The position numbers were made by a program, and so were the translations under genes. From contig NC_034412.1 of NCBI RefSeq assembly GCF_002078875.1, positions 77,882,432 to 77,946,431 on the forward strand: 64,000 bases of DNA. The letters run 5' to 3'. The notes under the pieces are model-generated. The model ran no database searches and was not told the origin of the DNA. It saw only the letters and a program-made list of their open reading frames with translations. This document shows positions 48,969 to 62,600 of this stretch, one piece after another. Positions within the stretch are counted from its first letter, which is position 1, and each line of letters starts with the position of its first letter. Origin of the DNA: Numida meleagris. Taxonomy: Eukaryota; Chordata; Aves; Galliformes; Numididae.

Positions 48969-51900
48969 TGTAAGAAAGCTTTGAAGCTTCACCTGGAGAA
49001 GTGTTGAGGAAAATTCTTAGGTCAAATAATCAGCAACTACTTTCCCATATATCATGTTGGAAACCAATGCATTTGCATGGGTTTACACCAATGTCCATAT
49101 ATCTTGTATTTACTGATTTGTTCTTACTTGGCATAGATCTGCTTAATCATTCTGAGCTAAATATGTTATGGCATATTAATTCTGTTCAGCATGTTCTTAA
49201 AGTGAATTTAAATTCTCTAAACCTCACCAAAATTTGAAGATTTGTTAATTATTTTTCTTTGTGCCTCTTTTAAGGGAGCTTTAACATTCATGATCCCTTT
49301 ACATACAAGACAGTGAGGCAACACTTTTTCTGGCTCTGGTTCTACTGCTTCGAGCAGCATTTTTAAATCTCTAAATTTATTCCACAACAGAGGTGTCAGG
49401 AAGTAGTGCTATAAGCCATCAGTAAATGAAGTCCCTATAGACCTCAAATGCCTGTGGTGGCTCCATCTCAGATCTGTTCAAGTCTTATATTCCCACCTGC
49501 TTAGTATCACTCTTTCTATCCCAATATTATAATACAGGAAAACTAGCTTTTCCTTTTCATTCCTGAGATACCACTGTGACCACATCCACCCATTCTTCTA
49601 AAAAAAACATAAAGCTTTATGATTTGTAGGGATGGGAAGAGGGGAATGAATGGGGAAAAACAAATGGAAACTGGTCTTTTATGTATTCATTAATCTTCCA
49701 GAAAATTCAAGCTGTAATTAGGACACTTCATTTTTGTCTTTTCAATGATAGTTCAAATAAACAAAATGCTGCAGTGTGATGAACACCTCAAAGACAAAAA
49801 CTGTAGGCAAGAATAGGTTTGAGACATCTTGACACAGCTTTGATAGGTATAACACCAAGATATGCTATTCCTGTTTCATACTGAAGCCAAAAAAGCTGTA
49901 CTGACACTGTCAACTATACCCCTTGAGTAGTGAAGCTGTCTCCATTACAGACCCAAAGGATGCAGAGTGACTGGAAGTGAACATTCTTAGGCTAGCTTTA
50001 TACTTCTGAAAATTTATCACTTTACAGTTTTATCCCATGCCTCTCGCAGTATTGATCATGCTCTATTCTGACTCAGAGAAACAGTAGGAAGGTACACTTA
50101 TTTTAAGGAAGATGATGCAGGAATTATCATTTGTTGCATAGAATGATTAGAAAAATGTGCAGTCCCTTCTAATTTTACCCACAAGAAACTTGAGTCTCTG
50201 GCAACTCAGCATTTTTTTCTATTTCATTTTTTGTGCAGTTTACTGAGATTTAATTAAAGAAATAATACTGTTGAAGAGCTGCATTTTAATTATGACTCAT
50301 GTGCCCTAATTTTTAATTATGAAGTCCTTTGGCATATCTTGTTACATAACCAGTCACATTTTTGAAACTCTTGGAATATCCTTCACATTGCTCTACTACT
50401 AGAATTTAGGACAAGTGTACCTATGAATACAGATTTCTAACATCTGCTTTACTGAATATAGCAAGTGCCTTGCTAATGTTACTTCAAAACAGCAGGTCTA
50501 CTATGCTGGACAAGAGCATAATTTATTTTCTCAAACCTGTTTTCTAAAGCAAAGTCTAACTGGAGCAACACAAAACCAAAGCCATAGGCCCTCTACTCAA
50601 ATAATATAATGTTTTACGTATTATGATGGGAATACATGATTTTTCCTTAGAACTAGAAATGATCATAAAGATACAGGGAGAGTAATCAGTATTAAATTAA
50701 AATAAAATAATTTCATAGCATATTAAAAATGATGAGGCTTACTAATTTCCAAGACAGTTTTTAATTGTATTCATCATGATGTTTTATCTCTTGCACTCCT
50801 ACTACTTCAAGGAGGCATATAGCAGGGCCTGCATCCAAAATTTAGACCAAAAAAAAAAAAATTCTAATGCAGATGGAACTATATTTCTAATTATTCACTC
50901 TTGCCAAATGGTCTATAAAAGATCAGCTCCAGTCATAGGTTTCATGACAAATGGGAAAATAAATTCTTCAAGATGAGATGCAAATTAGGGACAAAGTTCA
51001 GCTGACTCCCAGAATGTATAATTATACTTTGATATGTCACAGAGTAAGACAATCCTACTTGATTTAAATTTTGTAAGCTTAAAATGTTTGTCTGGCAAAA
51101 TGGTAGGGGAGGGATATTTGGAAATGGTTAATTCCTGAGGAATGTCAAACTGACCTTGAAAAGTAAATCCAAAGCACACTAGGAAAATACCTTTCTGGAC
51201 TGCAGTCTCAAATGACAATAATGTACTGATGAATCTGTAATTATTATATGGACAAGCTGGAGTGTAAATAACTATACTACTGAGAGTCTGAGCCACAAAG
51301 ATTTTAACATATGGGCTGCTGCAGAATACAAATTATACTGCAAAATATGCTGATAACAAGCAAATAAAACATCAACAATGTCATCATTGTTGATACCAGC
51401 AACAACAACTGAAGAAAGAACACCACCAAACAAACAGTAGGACTCCTTGAAAAGCAGTCCCAGCACAAGATTTGAAGGCTTGAATATAGTGTATAATGTA
51501 TTGCAGAAGATGATTAACAGTGTGCCACTTTGTAACACTTCAAGAGCTGCACTTCAAAATTAGTACTGAAAGTTGACATTCCTAGAATAGCTCACCATTA
51601 TAGTTGTTAGGAACCTGATTTTGATCAATCATTCCTTGGCTACACACTTGTATGTATAGTTACTGCACATTTGCATTGCATACTTATAGTTACATATACA
51701 ATCTGTATGCATGTATATCTATCACAACGTTGATTAACGAATGAAAAGTCTAGTGATTTTTTTTCAAAGCTACTGATTCACTGTAATGCAACATCTGTGG
51801 ATGCCAGACTAATGGTAAGCATGTATGTAACATGGAATGGAATGTTCAGTGCTCGATAATACTGATCAAGCAAGAGATCAGCAAAAGATCAGCAGTACAC

Positions 51901-52439
51901 AGAGAGCTGTTATGTTACGCTGTTTGGTATAGTTTATTCCAAGTAAAGTTAAGCTTGCCCTAAAGCACTTGATTCTTCCTTTAGTTTAAGCCTTGGTGGT
52001 GTTATGCTTTCCTGCTCCCTGGCACAACATTTTATAGAAAAGCAGTGTTTTTATTTGAAACAATACAACTGCCTAAGAGCTGGCCCTGAGCAAGCTGGAT
52101 TGCTTACACGAAGCAGAGCGGTGATGTGCAGAAGGGCCAGTGAGAGCTCTGGCAACGCTGTAACTCTTTCATCAGATGTAACATTGCCTGTAGTCCTGTC
52201 TGCAGAGTACTACTTTTTCTCTCAAACTGGAAGTAAGATCATAATATTTTGGCTTAAGATGCCATCAGCTAAAATGAAGGGCATTTTTTTTTTCCTGCAT
52301 CTGAACTATATAATGCTGTTCTGATTTAAGATAAAAATGAGCAAAGTGGAAAGGAGAAGTGTTAAAGTCTGATTTGCTGCAAAAGTGCATTGTGCTGATG
52401 TTGCAAGATTTAAATTTAGGAGGGGCTGCAAGGGTGGCC
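48969..52439. other. AT-rich non-coding stretch, nothing recognised
   Basis: I find no repeat family or exon in these 3.5 kb. There are only short homopolymers (A13 near 50850-50862). Confidence 0.5.
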
Positions 52440-52982
52440 TCTGAGCACAGCCCAGCACTGCTCCATGTCAAATCATAGCCAGCTCCAGCTGCTCCAACAG
52501 GGACCCACTGCTGCCAGAGCTAAGGTCTTTACAATGCTGTTGTGCCCCTGGGAGAACAGATTTAAGAACTGGAAAAACTGCTGCACAACTGTAGCTGGGA
52601 GAGAGGAGTGAGAAACTGTGCAAGAAACAGCCCTGCAGCCACCAAGGTCAGTGCAGGAGGGCAGGGGATGCTCTAGGCACCAAGCAGAAGCTCCCTCCAG
52701 CCCAGGGAAGCCCACGGTGGAGCAGGCCATCCCCCTGTAGACAATGGGCACCATGCAGAGCAGACCTCCACGTGCAGCCATGGAGGAGACAGTGGTGCAG
52801 CAGTGGATGTGGCCTGAAGGCCACAGCCCGTGGAGAGCCACTGCAGGAGCAGCCCTGAGCCAGAGCTGGAGCAGGAGAGGGGAAGGGAGAGGATGGGATG
52901 AGTGGTGGTGGGGCAGGAGGACTGAGGGAGCTGCTGTCTGTGGATGACCAGGGCTGGAGCAGTCTGCTCCTGAAGGATAGCA
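52440..52982 (+). repeat. ERV-like dispersed avian repeat, GC-rich
   Basis: This GC-rich block is built of variants of GAGCAG, CTGGAGCAG and CCCGTGGA (cacagcccgtggagagcc, gctggagcagtctgctcctg). It shares its wording with 16520-16960 but is better kept. It stops abruptly at gatagcac/tgtgattt (52982/52983), where another LTR in the opposite sense begins. The 254-residue minus-strand open frame over it (52473-53237) reflects base composition, has no domain, and crosses the junction of two elements. Confidence 0.5.
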
Positions 52983-53348
52983 CTGTGATTTAACCCAGCA
53001 AATAGCTAAGCCCCATGGTTGTTTGCTCACTTCCCTCCCACCTTCCCCCTCCAACTTCCCAGTGGGAATTAAAAAAAAGCAAAGTAGAACTTTTGGATTG
53101 AGATAAAGACTATTTACTAAAATAGAAAAATAAAGAAGAGAAATAAAAGGATAAGAGTAATGATAATAATAATATTTTGTGTATATATATATATATACAC
53201 AGTACAAGTGATGTAGGAGTGATTGCTGACCATCCACGAGTCAGTTCCCCAAGCAGAAGTTGCCTGCCCAGCAAACTCCCCACCATTTTCAGGTTTTTTC
53301 CCCATGATGTCATATGGTATGGAATATCTCTTCAGTCAGTTTAGGTTG
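52983..53348 (-). mobile_element. 3' part of an avian LTR, minus orientation
   Basis: On the plus strand it begins tgtgatttaacccagc, the complement of an LTR end in which TTAAACCACA is usual. It continues through a cactt.ccctccc stretch, ggattgagataaagactatt, a TA microsatellite (53181-53198), agtcagttccccaagcagaa, and gatgtcatatggtatggaat. I recall this order from a very common avian LTR. The U3 beginning is missing: near 53340 it merges into a CR1 3' end. No target duplication can be defined. Confidence 0.55.
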
Positions 53349-54240
53349 AAGAAACACCTGGAAAATCATCAATTCCAACTCATGTGTCCCTTAGCACTCT
53401 ACATCCCCACATGTCAAACATCTCCAGGCATGGCAACTTTACTACTTCCCAGGGCAGCCTGTTCCAATGCCTCACCACCCTTTCTGTCTATGGTTTGTCC
53501 ATGTTGACTCTTTGTGAGTACATTTTCCTGCATTTCCCTAGAAATGTGCTTCAGGAGGATTTGTCCCTTGATTTTTCCCTGGCAAAGAAGTGAAGCTGAT
53601 TAGCCTGCAGTTCTCCAGAGGTGATTTATTGGTCTTTCTGAAGATGATTGCAATATATTCCTCACTACTGTCATCAAGATCCTCAAAAACTGACAGAGAG
53701 CAGCATTCCGATGGTATTTACTGTCTCTCAGCATCCTTGGATGTATCTGATCTGATCACACGGTCTTGCTTGGGTTCAGTTGTCTAAAACAAACCCTGAC
53801 TCAATCTTTATCCAGCTCTGACTGTTCTCTTTGAATCCTTTCACTGACCAGAGACGCCTGAGAGAAGTTTCCAGAGAAAACTGAAGCAAAGAAGGCATTG
53901 AATACCTCAGCTTTGCATATCTGTTGTTACTAAATCTCCCACCCCTTTCAACGCTGTGCTTGGATTTCCTCTGTTCAGCCTTTTACTACTAAAGTAGTGG
54001 TAGAAGCTCTTCCTGAAACCTGTTAAGGTTGTCAAGGGCAACAATGTCTGCTGAACTACAGCTTTCCTAATGTTATCCTTGTTTGCCTGAGGAAACGCTT
54101 CCAAATTTCCCCACGGTAGCCTCTCCCTATTTCTATAGCTTGTATACTGCATTTTTGCATTGAAGTACACTGTAACTTCCCTGTTTAGACAGGCTGGCCT
54201 CTTGATACATCTGCCTCTTTTTCTGGGTATCAGCAAGGAC
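53340..54240 (-). mobile_element. Old CR1 LINE with linker and start of RT, minus orientation, internally deleted
   Basis: At the left, 53340-53485 is CR1 3' UTR (gggcagcctgttccaatgcc). From about 53510 the sequence switches to the complement of ORF2 between endonuclease and RT: at 53907-54236 the minus strand still encodes KSFYHYFSSKRLNRGNPS and GDLVTTD. Most of the RT (roughly 1 kb in a full element) is missing at the switch. Weak matches may continue to about 54600 but I cannot confirm them. Confidence 0.78.
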
Positions 54241-57200
54241 TAGTCTTGCATTGAATGCAATCCCTGATCTATCCATTACTTGTAGAAAACAAGTTTTCCT
54301 TGACATTCCCCAGAAATCTGTCTTGCCATGGTGCCCTTCCAGAAGATGTCGAAGTGTTTGATTTCTTCAGTTATATAAGGTCTTCATCTCCTCCTACCTC
54401 ACCATGACCAGGTATCCGTAACAAACTCCCATTGTTCCTCTCTTATTAGCATCCCAACACGAACAGTAAACTTTCTGCCAAATCATTGTCAGACTCATGG
54501 AAGTGCTCACTTAGGTGTGATCTGATCTTCTCTTATTCCTCCTCCTCTGCTCAGTCTGCCACTGAAGAGCTGATATCCATCTGTTGCAGAACTCCAGTTG
54601 CATGAATTCTCTCACCATTGCTGAAGATCTGTGACTGCACATGGAGCTACCACCCCTCCTGTTTGTTTCCCAGGCTATATGTATTTATGTACATATGACA
54701 TGAAGTGGCTCCTCTTTCACCCTCTTTTATTATTGTGGAGGTATCTCTTGTACCCACAACCTTGTACCCACTGCTGTCCACCATTTCCCTACTTTACTTT
54801 GGAAGTAAGTTGTCCTCACCAGGTTGGCTGGGTTGCTGGTAAAGCTGCTAGCAGCTTTGTATTCAGTCCTCAAAAAAGAAGATTGGCAACATCATTGTGC
54901 AAAACCAGAAAGAAACAGTAGGGGTAATGGATTTCTCATGTGTCTCAAGAGGGTATGTGCTGATTTATTGCAACTGAGGTTTTGGCCAACAAATATTCAT
55001 GCTGCTCCAGTTATATCACAAGTATATGCTTTCAAAATCTGAAAATAGCAAGTCTATATGCATTTTTTGGATGCAAAAGGTATTGGAAACTATTATAATT
55101 TATCAGGACAGGTTTTAAATCTCACTGCATTTTCTTTTTGAGCTAAACTGCTGCTGCTGTTAGGTTGCTGTATATTTCTTTTCTGTGGTTGAGGGAGGCA
55201 GAGAGAGGAGACTTGAGTTACTGCTGTCATGTGTATCCACACCATTACTTTCACTTAAGACAGAGCTGACTGCTCTTTTATCTCCCCAGGAATAAGTTTT
55301 TAAGATCTTTAAACGGTGTTGGGAACAAAAGGGTAAATGTTCTGTAATGACTTTAAGTACAGCAGGCAAAAGTAGAAGTTACTGTAAAAGTTTGTGGGGA
55401 AAAAACGACAAAAATCTGTCTAAAGAAGATTACTTTGTTTTGCTTATTGGGCAAGGGCATGTTTTGCAATGGTGTACCAATATCAATAAATAATAAAATA
55501 ATATATGCTTATAGTTACATGCATACAAACAGATACTTTGAAGTTCTGATAGTTTTAAGAGACATTTCATAAAGAATAACGGTTTCAGAGAGTTTGATTC
55601 TAGCATTCCAAACAAGCCTATATTAGAGAATGCATTGGAATCTTGTTTGTCTAGCAGGAGAGTTTATTGGAATATCTAAATACTAGCAAAGCTTGTTTTT
55701 CCCTCTTCCTTATTAATTTGAGTATACAAACTCTGTTCAAATTTATTCTTGTGAAGATTAGTTCCTGTTGTGTGGGTAAACTGACAGTAAATTTACATGG
55801 TTATTCTTCAGCATGTATGTATTGTTGTACTGGTCCAGTGACAGAACTTCCTTTCCATAGCTGAGAGATGGTGCAGTTTTCTCTGGAGCAGAGCATGAAA
55901 AAATTAATAAATTCTCAATTATTACTCTGATAGCCTTCTCCTTCTAAAAGGTTTCAGTTAGAATTTGATCTATTTACAAATGAATAGCAAGATTACAAAT
56001 AAAGTAAGGTCCTCAGGCATACCTGATTACTTTCCCATTTCACTGTCACAGTGTGTGTGCAAAGGCTGCTATGTTTCTGTCACTCAGAGGTAGGAGTCTC
56101 TCACTGAGGCACGATTTCTGATCCAGTGGTTCTGCATCTTTGCAGGTGGAATGCATTTTCTCCCTCTCAGGTTGTGTGATTCAAGTTGCTCAGGTTTTAA
56201 AAGTTAAAACAGTTTCTGTTGTCTAATCTATAGGGCAAGAGCCCTGTGCCATGCATTGCAAACAAACCCCATACTGAGATGTGAAGATACAGGAACTTGT
56301 TCTAAATGATTTGTGTAAGTTGTGAGTTACATCAGGTATTTGGTAACCATCTCTACCTAGTGCTGCTTTGTGCAGGTAGCAACATTATTTGAGAGGGAAG
56401 AGGTTCTGCTCATTTCCATTCTGAATAAAATGACAGAACTTGTCTCTCATGGGATATTGCAGGTTTGGTTCTTAGCAATGTTATTGATGGTAGTACAAGA
56501 AAACTGAGACACTGAGGGAGCTGGGGGGCAAAAGCCTTTTTTCCTTTCATTATTAAGGTAAACTTCGGTAGTAAGCTCCTTGTAATGCTGATGGCAACTG
56601 TGTTTCGGAAAAACAGTAAAGAACAGAAATGAGGGCATATTTCTATCCTTTTGAGAGCTAAATATTAATTCACTTTGGTCACTTAAATTACTGCTTTTCT
56701 GTTTGTATAGCCTTCCAGCTATCTTGTCAGTTAAGCCTAGCCAAATAATCTAGGTTCTTAACTTTGACCAGAATGCACTTTTCTTAAGGCTTATGTGAGT
56801 TTGTGTAAACTATGACTTTTTATATATTTATTTTAAAGTTGAACAGTACACACTTCTCAGGTCTTTAATTTGTGCTGCTGCATGTGTTGTGGGGAGTAGT
56901 TTGTTTTATAAGCCAGACCTGGAGCTGAAAGAGGCTGTAGTATCATTACTGACAGAGGATGATTTTACGAAGACAAGGAACTCCTCCAGTCAGTATTCTA
57001 AATAGTCTACAACAGAAAAAAAGAAACTAAGATATATTCATATTTTAGTTTTGTATTTTCCTGTCATGTAGCATCATGATTTTAAAAGCTGTGGCGTGAT
57101 TGTAAGTTCTTCAAACTAAAATGCAAACATGTATTATGTGAAATATTTGTTATGCATATTAGTTTAATGAGAACAAATCTAGTTTTTAAATTTAATTTTA

Positions 57201-57878
57201 TAGATACGTAGTATTACATGATTACTATATTGCAGATTAACATGCAGTGATGCTAATGACTCCAAAATGAAGTCCAATTAATAAACAATTGCTTTAACCA
57301 ATTGAATGTGAAGGAGAAGAAATAACACTGAATTTTAAAATTATTTTATTTCTTTATGGATTTTTAATTATTCTTTGGAAAACTGTATATTTCTCTTCTT
57401 ATCAAAGGACATATCAGAAGTTCTATTCCCATGTATAACAGGAATGCTAATAACTGTATCTAGCAGATTAGGAAAACAAGACATCCCTGCATACTCCAAA
57501 GACTGCAAACGTCACAGTTGAGAAGTCACATATTACTATATTCTTTAAGCATTTTCTACAGTATTATGTTTCGTACTTATGTTCAGAAGGTGTAAAGCTT
57601 GAAACAGTATAAGCCCTGGAAACATTTTTGCAAATGCTACAATTGCTTTTGTTCTATTTTGTCACACGTTTTTGTCCATATAAATATCTGTAATCAGGTG
57701 TGCACAGCACAGTGCACAGCACAGACAAATGCCTGTCTCTGATTTCAGCAGGAGTTTAAAAATAATTATCTTCTGACCTGTCCAAAAAGCAGTTTGTTCC
57801 AATGCTTACAACCTACATCATCCTGTTAGTCCAGCCATGTCATTGTTTCCTAAGGCAAAGGGTTTTGGAATTCAATTT
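54241..57878. other. Non-coding stretch; the left 400 bp may be decayed CR1 or ERV
   Basis: The segment 54241-54830 is C/T-rich and unlike the later AT-rich part. It could be the eroded endonuclease part of the preceding CR1 or another avian repeat, but I cannot show which. From 54900 onward nothing is recognised. Confidence 0.4.
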
Positions 57879-57941
57879 AGGACTTGGAGTTGATGATCTT
57901 TGTGGATCCCTTCCAACTTGGGATATTCTATGATTCTAAGA
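57879..57941 (+). mobile_element. CR1 LINE 3'-terminal scrap, plus orientation
   Basis: ggagttgatgatctttgtgg, atcccttccaacttgggat and the terminal attctatgattctaa are the last 60 bases of a CR1. The rest of the element was never inserted or is beyond recognition. Confidence 0.75.
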
Positions 57942-58564
57942 TAATTGGCAGGTTTATTGCAATATGAAGAAAACAAGATCTAACCTTTTATTTTCCTTTT
58001 TCTTTTTTTTTTTTTTTCTTAATGCTGAGACTTTTTCAGCTGAAGTCTTGCAACTGAATATTTCAGTCACCTATCCACTGACTGATGGGCATAGCTTATT
58101 TTTCATCTCCCTTGGGGAAACAATATCAAAACATTAAAGATCAGTAAGAACTCCCTGAAACAAAGCATTATACATTGTTTAGAAAAATAATGGTGCTGAG
58201 TAACAGCAAGACATTTTCTGCTTCTAGTATTGTTACTGTTTAAGTTGTCTGTTAGTTGTCTGTTTGGGTAAGAGAATACAGCAAACAGATATCTCCTTTA
58301 CTTAACTATTCTTAACTTGTGTCACTCACAAAAAACATCAATCTAGAAATTTTATTTTTTTTTCCTTCTTGGACCATGTTCACCTTTTAAACTCATGGGA
58401 GTGCAACCTGAAAGTCAATCTCATCTGACAAGAAGTTTAATGATTTTATGCACCATGAGAAAATGCACCACCCTCCATATATCTTAAGCGTATTGCTTGG
58501 TAATTTTGTATTATGCTTCCTAGATTGTTCATTAAGGCAAATGAAGTGTTTTCCTTGCTTTTTT
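57942..58564. other. Non-coding stretch, nothing recognised
   Basis: It contains a T-rich run near 58000-58018. There is no element or exon that I can support. Confidence 0.5.
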
Positions 58565-58765
58565 AAATTCTTGACTTCATACTGAATGCTGTCAAACCTC
58601 TTGGTTCTCTTCTCTAGGCTGAGAAGTCCAATCTTATTTATATATTCTATAACTTTAATCACTCCACGTCTTCCAGCATTTATATAACTCTTTTTATACT
58701 GAGAAGTGGGGGTCAAAACTGAAAAATATTTATGGTCATCTTGATACAGGAAACATGATCTATTC
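58565..58765 (-). mobile_element. Possible very old CR1 3' region, minus orientation
   Basis: Words in the order of the reverse-complemented CR1 UTR can be followed: cttctctaggctgagaagtc, then about 100 bases later gggggtcaaaactg. Divergence is high, so this could be chance. It may extend left to about 58390. Confidence 0.4.
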
Positions 58766-59150
58766 TGTTTGACAATCTTTCCTCAATTTGAAGCATTAAT
58801 ATTGTTTTTTATTATTTGGTGGTTTGTTTTCTGAGTGCTGCTTAGCAGTAAACTTTTGGAAGCTTCAGATCCCATCACTGAGTAAGGAAAGACAAGATGT
58901 ATTATTTCTGAGTGTTGCTAAATTTATTTCATATGCAGTCACTCAGTAGAGCAAAATTATTCTGCAGCTCTTAAACATGACCTTCTCAGTCCATGACTAA
59001 CAAAACTGTCACCTCTCTTTATTTCTTTCTGAAAGCTTATTTTGACTAGCTCAGCTGTCTTTGGAACTGAAAAGTGGTTATTTAACTTTTACATGAATGT
59101 ATAATAATGTGTCAGCTAGATACAGTGTAGCACCTCACGAGTTATCTGAG
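58766..59150. other. Non-coding stretch, nothing recognised
   Basis: AT-rich, with no repeat family or exon seen. Confidence 0.5.
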
Positions 59151-59662
59151 AGCTGCTCTGAAAGTACTGTCTCCTATTTTTATTATCTTGGCCCATGATA
59201 TCAGAGGTGGATGTTGGCAGTATGGCAGTAGAGGCCGAACCTTCCCACCAATATTCCATAATATTTTGTTGCTGTGTGACAGATGGCAGCAGAGAGGCAC
59301 TCTGATAAAATGACATCTGACATGCAAGTGCCTATGAAGCAAAGGTGAGACACTTCTTGAGTGTTTATGGAGATCAAACAGTGGATGTGAGCACAGTGAG
59401 GCAGTGAGTGTTGTGTTTCAGCAGTGGCAACAGTGTCATGAAAGGTAAGCCACATTCTGGATGGCCATGCACAGCTGTCACAGCAGGAAATGAGGAGTGT
59501 CTTGATCACCTTAGCTGCACAAATCAGTTAATGGTGGTGAACTATGTTGAAAAATAGTGTTTTGTAGCTGAAAAATTGTTCTATCAAATAGTGTTATTGT
59601 GCTCTTTGTGTCTGTTGTAATTTCCATGGAAATAAATAGGAGGCATTATTTTCAGAGCAATG
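59151..59662 (+). mobile_element. Mariner copy D, internally deleted
   Basis: The left end agctgctctgaaagtactg and the right end, reverse complemented, cattgctctgaaaataatg match well. The transposase start region is present (around 59283: MAAERHSDKM-type sequence), with a deletion near 59345. After gcacaaatc (59517-59525) it jumps to aatggtggtgaactatgttg, the last codons, so the catalytic core is missing. Length is 512 bp. The 3' UTR is fully kept, including the segment missing in copy B. Confidence 0.93.
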
Positions 59663-62600
59663 TAATTTTATTGTCTTGTTCTCTAAGTGGTACTTTTTGC
59701 ATCATAATTTCTCTTGGTCAGATTTATGCTGTTCTTACCTAGCATGTCACTCTAGTTATATCATTAATTAGACACTATTGTTGTAGTGATGATACACAAA
59801 CAATTACAGTGTTCAGTAAGGACATCCAAGGCATTTGGAAACAAGCTTAACTTGGGCTGGGTAAAAGATAGTTCCTTCTTTCTTGTATTAATGAAATGTG
59901 GCTGACTGTACTCCAGAGTGATCAGGAGCACTTGTGCGTTTTCCTTTCATCTCTACATAAAGTACAGATTAGAACAAGAAGAAATGCACTGCTTGTTATT
60001 CTAGGGTTGTACCCAGCATGTGGTTTGTTCTTTACCACACACAGCTGCATTTTAGTCCTCCCTGGAATTCAAGATCATAATTATTATTATTTTTAATCAG
60101 CATAACATCAGATTGTTCTAAATTCAAGGCATAATCCTTGTTCTACTACCTGTAAGAACATTTTAAATATTCAAACTCATGTTTAGAGTTGTGTGTGAAG
60201 GAGTTTCCCATGATTTCATTCTCTTAAGGATAAAGATGGCAACATGATGCCTGCCAGACAGTCAGAGGTCAGACTGAAAAGGAGGATGAACAAGGTGAGG
60301 AAAAGCTAAGTAGGTGCCACGATGATTCTAGCAACTGTCAGCAAGAGGAGATGAACTAATATTTAAAAAAAAAAAAAAAGTGAAAAAAAAAGTTTTGACT
60401 TCTGTTTTAATAACTTACATGAAATAGAAAACTAGAGAGAAACTGAACTTTGGTAATTAACCTGTGTTCTACAAGCATGACCACCGTATCCTTCTATGTT
60501 AAAATAGGCATTAACTTACATGCTTTGTTTTGTCTTACCTGAGAATAGATATAGGACCTCAGACCTATTGTCTCTCTGACACTGGATAATGACAGAAGTG
60601 GAAACTTCTCCGGAATATTGAAGAGAATCTTCAAATTTGCTTCAAAAGCCAGAAGTGAGAGGGTTCTTATGTAAATATACGTGAAGACACACACAGCTGA
60701 TATTAGGTCTCCATCACCCTAAGTTGTTGGGTTTTTTTAATCCTCCTTTCTCTGTTTTGCTTATTAAATTTTCAACTTCAACGATTTTATTCAGACTTAA
60801 ATAATAAATTATTACAGTGTGTGCAGAAGTTTGTGGATCTCTTCAGACCAACAGGATCCTTCTCATCTTAAATTCTCATTTCTTTACTTCTATTTGTCTT
60901 ATTGACTATATATCCAACTAAGAGAAGACTACTACCACCACAGAAGAACGTGCAAGTTTTTTTGGAAGATGTGAAGGTGCACACTTCTGTGGGGAAAAGA
61001 TGGACTGCAGTACTACAGACTCCAATAATGGAATTTTCTGTAGGTGCTGGAAATCCATGAGAAGTAGGCAATATAGAGATTTTTTTTTCTTTTCCTCTTG
61101 TTCTGTTCCTATTTTCCTTCTCTAATTCTCTACAGGGTTAGGGAAAAAAACAGTGATTCATTCTATTTAAGTTGCTTTCCTCATGATGCACTTCACGATT
61201 TGCTGAATGGCTGAATATGGAATTTACCAAAGGGGAGATGCAAAATGGTGTACTGACCCTGTTCTTACATTACTTTGTTCCTTCTGCTATGTTCTGGAAA
61301 GCAGTGGTAGTTCAGATGTCTAGATTTTTTATTTTCTTTTTTAAGAACCATGATTATAGTGTAAATGTGAAGAAGTTGGTCACATTCCTGAAAATATAAG
61401 GTGTTCTGAAATAACAGTTTATAAAAAATATACACTGGTCTTGTCAACCCTGGCTTCCCCTACAGTGAATGCTTTAGAAGTCTGCTGAATTCTGCTTTAA
61501 TAAGCTTACAGAGAAATAATAAGATATACATATTTTAACCAATAATTAAACCTTTTAAAACACCACCTTAAATAGAATCACATGCCATATAATTAGCAAT
61601 ACTTTCTTGGAAATTAACAATATCATACTGTAGACAGCTACAAATTATGCATTAATATCTCCTTATTTTAGGATCTTTAAATAAGTTTGAAAGTCTAAAG
61701 GGATTTATTTCTAACATTTCTGTGCCAATTAGGCTATACTTATTTGCTGTTCTTTCTTCCTTCTCCCAGAGGCTACCCCACACCACTGCAGAATGCATAT
61801 TTTACATTTTACTTATTTATTTTTATAGTTTCTTCGTAAATATATTTAAGTTTTTAAAGCAACCATACTTGCTTCAGAAGAAACAGTGGTATGAACTGAC
61901 TGACTAGAGTCCTATCATATGACTAATATGCTAAATATTCTTGTCTCTCTAACTCTGGTGTTGCTTTCTTCTTTGGCATATACTAGATTTGCACATTTAT
62001 GAACTATTAACCATCTTCTATGCACTCCCCTCAGGAGGCTCAATAAAGACATGAAATTATTTCTGCCTAGGTTACATTTATTAATTTCAGTCTCTGCATA
62101 AGATTTACATTTTACTGCAGTGCAAGAGGGAGAAATGAAGCCAGGGTTAAAGGGGAAAATAAATTGTTAGTTTTTACAAGTTTATATTATCCTTTCTTAC
62201 CACTCTGTGGGTCAGGAAATTTATTTTATCTTCCTTGTAATCACCTTCCTGAATGCAGTTGGTAAACTAGAAGAATGAAGATAAAAGACAAAATAAACAA
62301 GCATAAGGTCATGCCTTGCATACTACATCTAGTATAAAATAAACATGAAAGCTTGATTGAAGTTACTCATTAAAATACTGCTACTTCTGAAAGAGGTTGA
62401 GGGGTATCTCATTCAAGTGTGATGTGGGAGATTTGGGGTCAGTTGGTGGGTTGAGTTCTCTCCATGAGCATGCAGATTTGGATCTCTGCTTATGGGAAGA
62501 GGAATCTTTCTTGACACATTCATTACAGAAGACCAGACAATGCTAACTGAAAGCACAGTCAGAGAAAGAAATTTGCAATGTCAAATTTATTTAAAAGAAA

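Noticed and set aside
52473..53237. 254-residue open frame on the minus strand, the longest without N
   Set aside because: It spans the junction of a GC-rich repeat and an LTR, has no domain, and its length is explained by base composition.
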